64,000 nt of DNA from Bin80 sp964291275 (GTDB taxonomy: Bacteria > Bacteroidota > Rhodothermia > Rhodothermales > Bin80): NCBI GenBank assembly GCA_964291275.2, contig OZ219800.1, forward strand, positions 372,001 to 436,000, read 5' to 3'. Numbering within the stretch: the first letter of the stretch is position 1; each line of letters begins with the position of its first letter. The position numbers and the translations under genes were made by a program. Shown piece by piece: positions 63,455-64,000 of this stretch. The notes under the pieces were generated by a model that was given only the letters and a program-made list of their open reading frames with translations, made no database searches and was not told the DNA's origin.

Positions 63455-64000
63455 CCTGCATTTCCAAGAGCAGATACAGTGATGACGTCAGACATAGTCC
63501 AGGATCAATTCCCGGTTGTGTAACCAGGGGATACTGCCTTGTGAGCCGATATAGCCGGCCTGTCGGAGTGTGTTGTTGTGGGCCCGACGCGTAAAACGTA
63601 CCGTGATGTTTTCGGGGGTGGTTTTCACCTCGGCGGGCGCATTGACAAATAGCCGGAAGATCTTTTTAGCCTTGCATTTAGTGTAAGCGGGCCCCAACCT
63701 TTTGGCCAGCATGCGGTAGAGTGCGCTGCCGATCAGCGTTAACTGTAAATCCACATCAATGCGTAAAGGCACCGCGGCCGACAGCGCATCCATGTGGAAG
63801 AAGTTGACCGATTCTTCAATGGCATTCTCGATCAGCATGCGCCGGGCGTAACGGTCAATGAGTTCACCTTTGCGCGTGAGGGTATCATTGGTGATCAGGA
63901 AGGTGGGTTTATCGCGTCCCAACCCCAGGATGGACAGCTGTCGGACCGGACACGAGCAATGACGTAATTGTACGGTCTCTTCCATCACACGAGGCCTGCG
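63455..64000 (-). mobile_element. Second copy of the insertion sequence, inverted, cut by window end
   Basis: The 14-bp end at 63455-63468 is identical to the terminal repeats of the first copy. The non-coding tail and the coding part agree almost base for base with 24605-25153 in opposite orientation. GTAA (as TTAC at 63451-63454) lies outside the end. Confidence 0.88.
63488..64000 (-). CDS. DDE transposase, C-terminal part (5' part outside window)
   Basis: The visible 170 residues match the C-terminal 170 of the 573-residue transposase at 23.4-25.1 kb, including the R-M-L-I-E-N-A-I-E-E region with the presumed catalytic glutamate. I saw one residue difference (Leu for Ile in N-D-T-x-T-R-K) and a few silent changes. 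The frame is open at base 64000, so the gene continues past the window and may be intact. Confidence 0.88.
   Translation of the reverse strand, partial: RRPRVMEETVQLRHCSCPVRQLSILGLGRDKPTFLITNDTLTRKGELIDRYARRMLIENAIEESVNFFHMDALSAAVPLRIDVDLQLTLIGSALYRMLAKRLGPAYTKCKAKKIFRLFVNAPAEVKTTPENITVRFTRRAHNNTLRQAGYIGSQGSIPWLHNRELILDYV

Overview
The window looks like a chromosomal segment of a Gram-negative marine-type member of the FCB group, most likely Rhodothermota/Balneolota or a close Bacteroidota relative. The grounds are a SusC-like TonB receptor with an N-terminal carboxypeptidase-regulatory domain, a PorV/PorQ-type outer-membrane protein, several secreted proteins ending in a FlgD/T9SS-like C-terminal domain, a DUF4783 protein and an NtrY-like kinase. 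No rRNA or other taxonomic marker is present, so this placement is inference.

Layout. 0-9.5 kb: hexuronate catabolism (uxaC divergent from a KduI/IolB isomerase, a TRAP transporter dctPQM and uxaB), then cysS and a HhH-GPD repair protein. 9.8-17.9 kb: a compact five-gene minus-strand run (PmoA-like lipoprotein, GMC oxidoreductase, 2-hydroxyacid dehydrogenase, DUF4783 protein, very large NtrY-like histidine kinase). 18-20.7 kb: an M16 peptidase. 21-25.2 kb: an accessory patch with an orphan HEPN-like protein, an ORF-less group II intron and a complete 2.05-kb insertion sequence. 25.3-36 kb: housekeeping genes on the minus strand (nhaC, an AGCS symporter, pdxA, pepA, nrnA, then murF-ddl-pyrC with overlapping ends). 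36.2-39.3 kb: a second accessory patch with a decayed ISL3-type transposase and a coupled AAA ATPase plus small PD-(D/E)XK-like protein, which is the best candidate in the window for a little-described defence-type system. 39.3-42.2 kb: sugar-related genes (UlaG-like hydrolase, Gfo/Idh/MocA dehydrogenase, SIS protein). 42.2-53.1 kb: a cell-surface block (amidase, PorV-like protein, large secreted protein, TonB receptor, FG-GAP protein). 53.3-56.6 kb: a B12-related block (core-MetE-like protein, cobalamin riboswitch, BtuB-like receptor). 56.9-60.2 kb: a voltage-gated-type ion channel, tRNA-Asp and tRNA-Phe, a Sua5-type enzyme, a PAP2 phosphatase and a lipoprotein. 60.6-64 kb: a third accessory patch with a GIY-YIG/T5orf172-like membrane protein plus zinc-ribbon protein, a second group II intron relic, a frameshifted DUF1640-like gene and a second, inverted copy of the same insertion sequence cut by the window end.

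How the genes work together. The first block forms a coherent uptake-and-isomerise-and-reduce route for hexuronates. The B12 block couples corrinoid uptake, under a riboswitch, to a neighbouring MetE-family methyltransferase. The surface block looks like an outer-membrane receptor with its secreted partners. The accessory patches carry all recognisable mobile DNA and all the uncharacterised nuclease-like genes. The two inverted insertion-sequence copies bracket about 38 kb and could support inversion of it. All functions are inferred by reading motifs; no database search was run.
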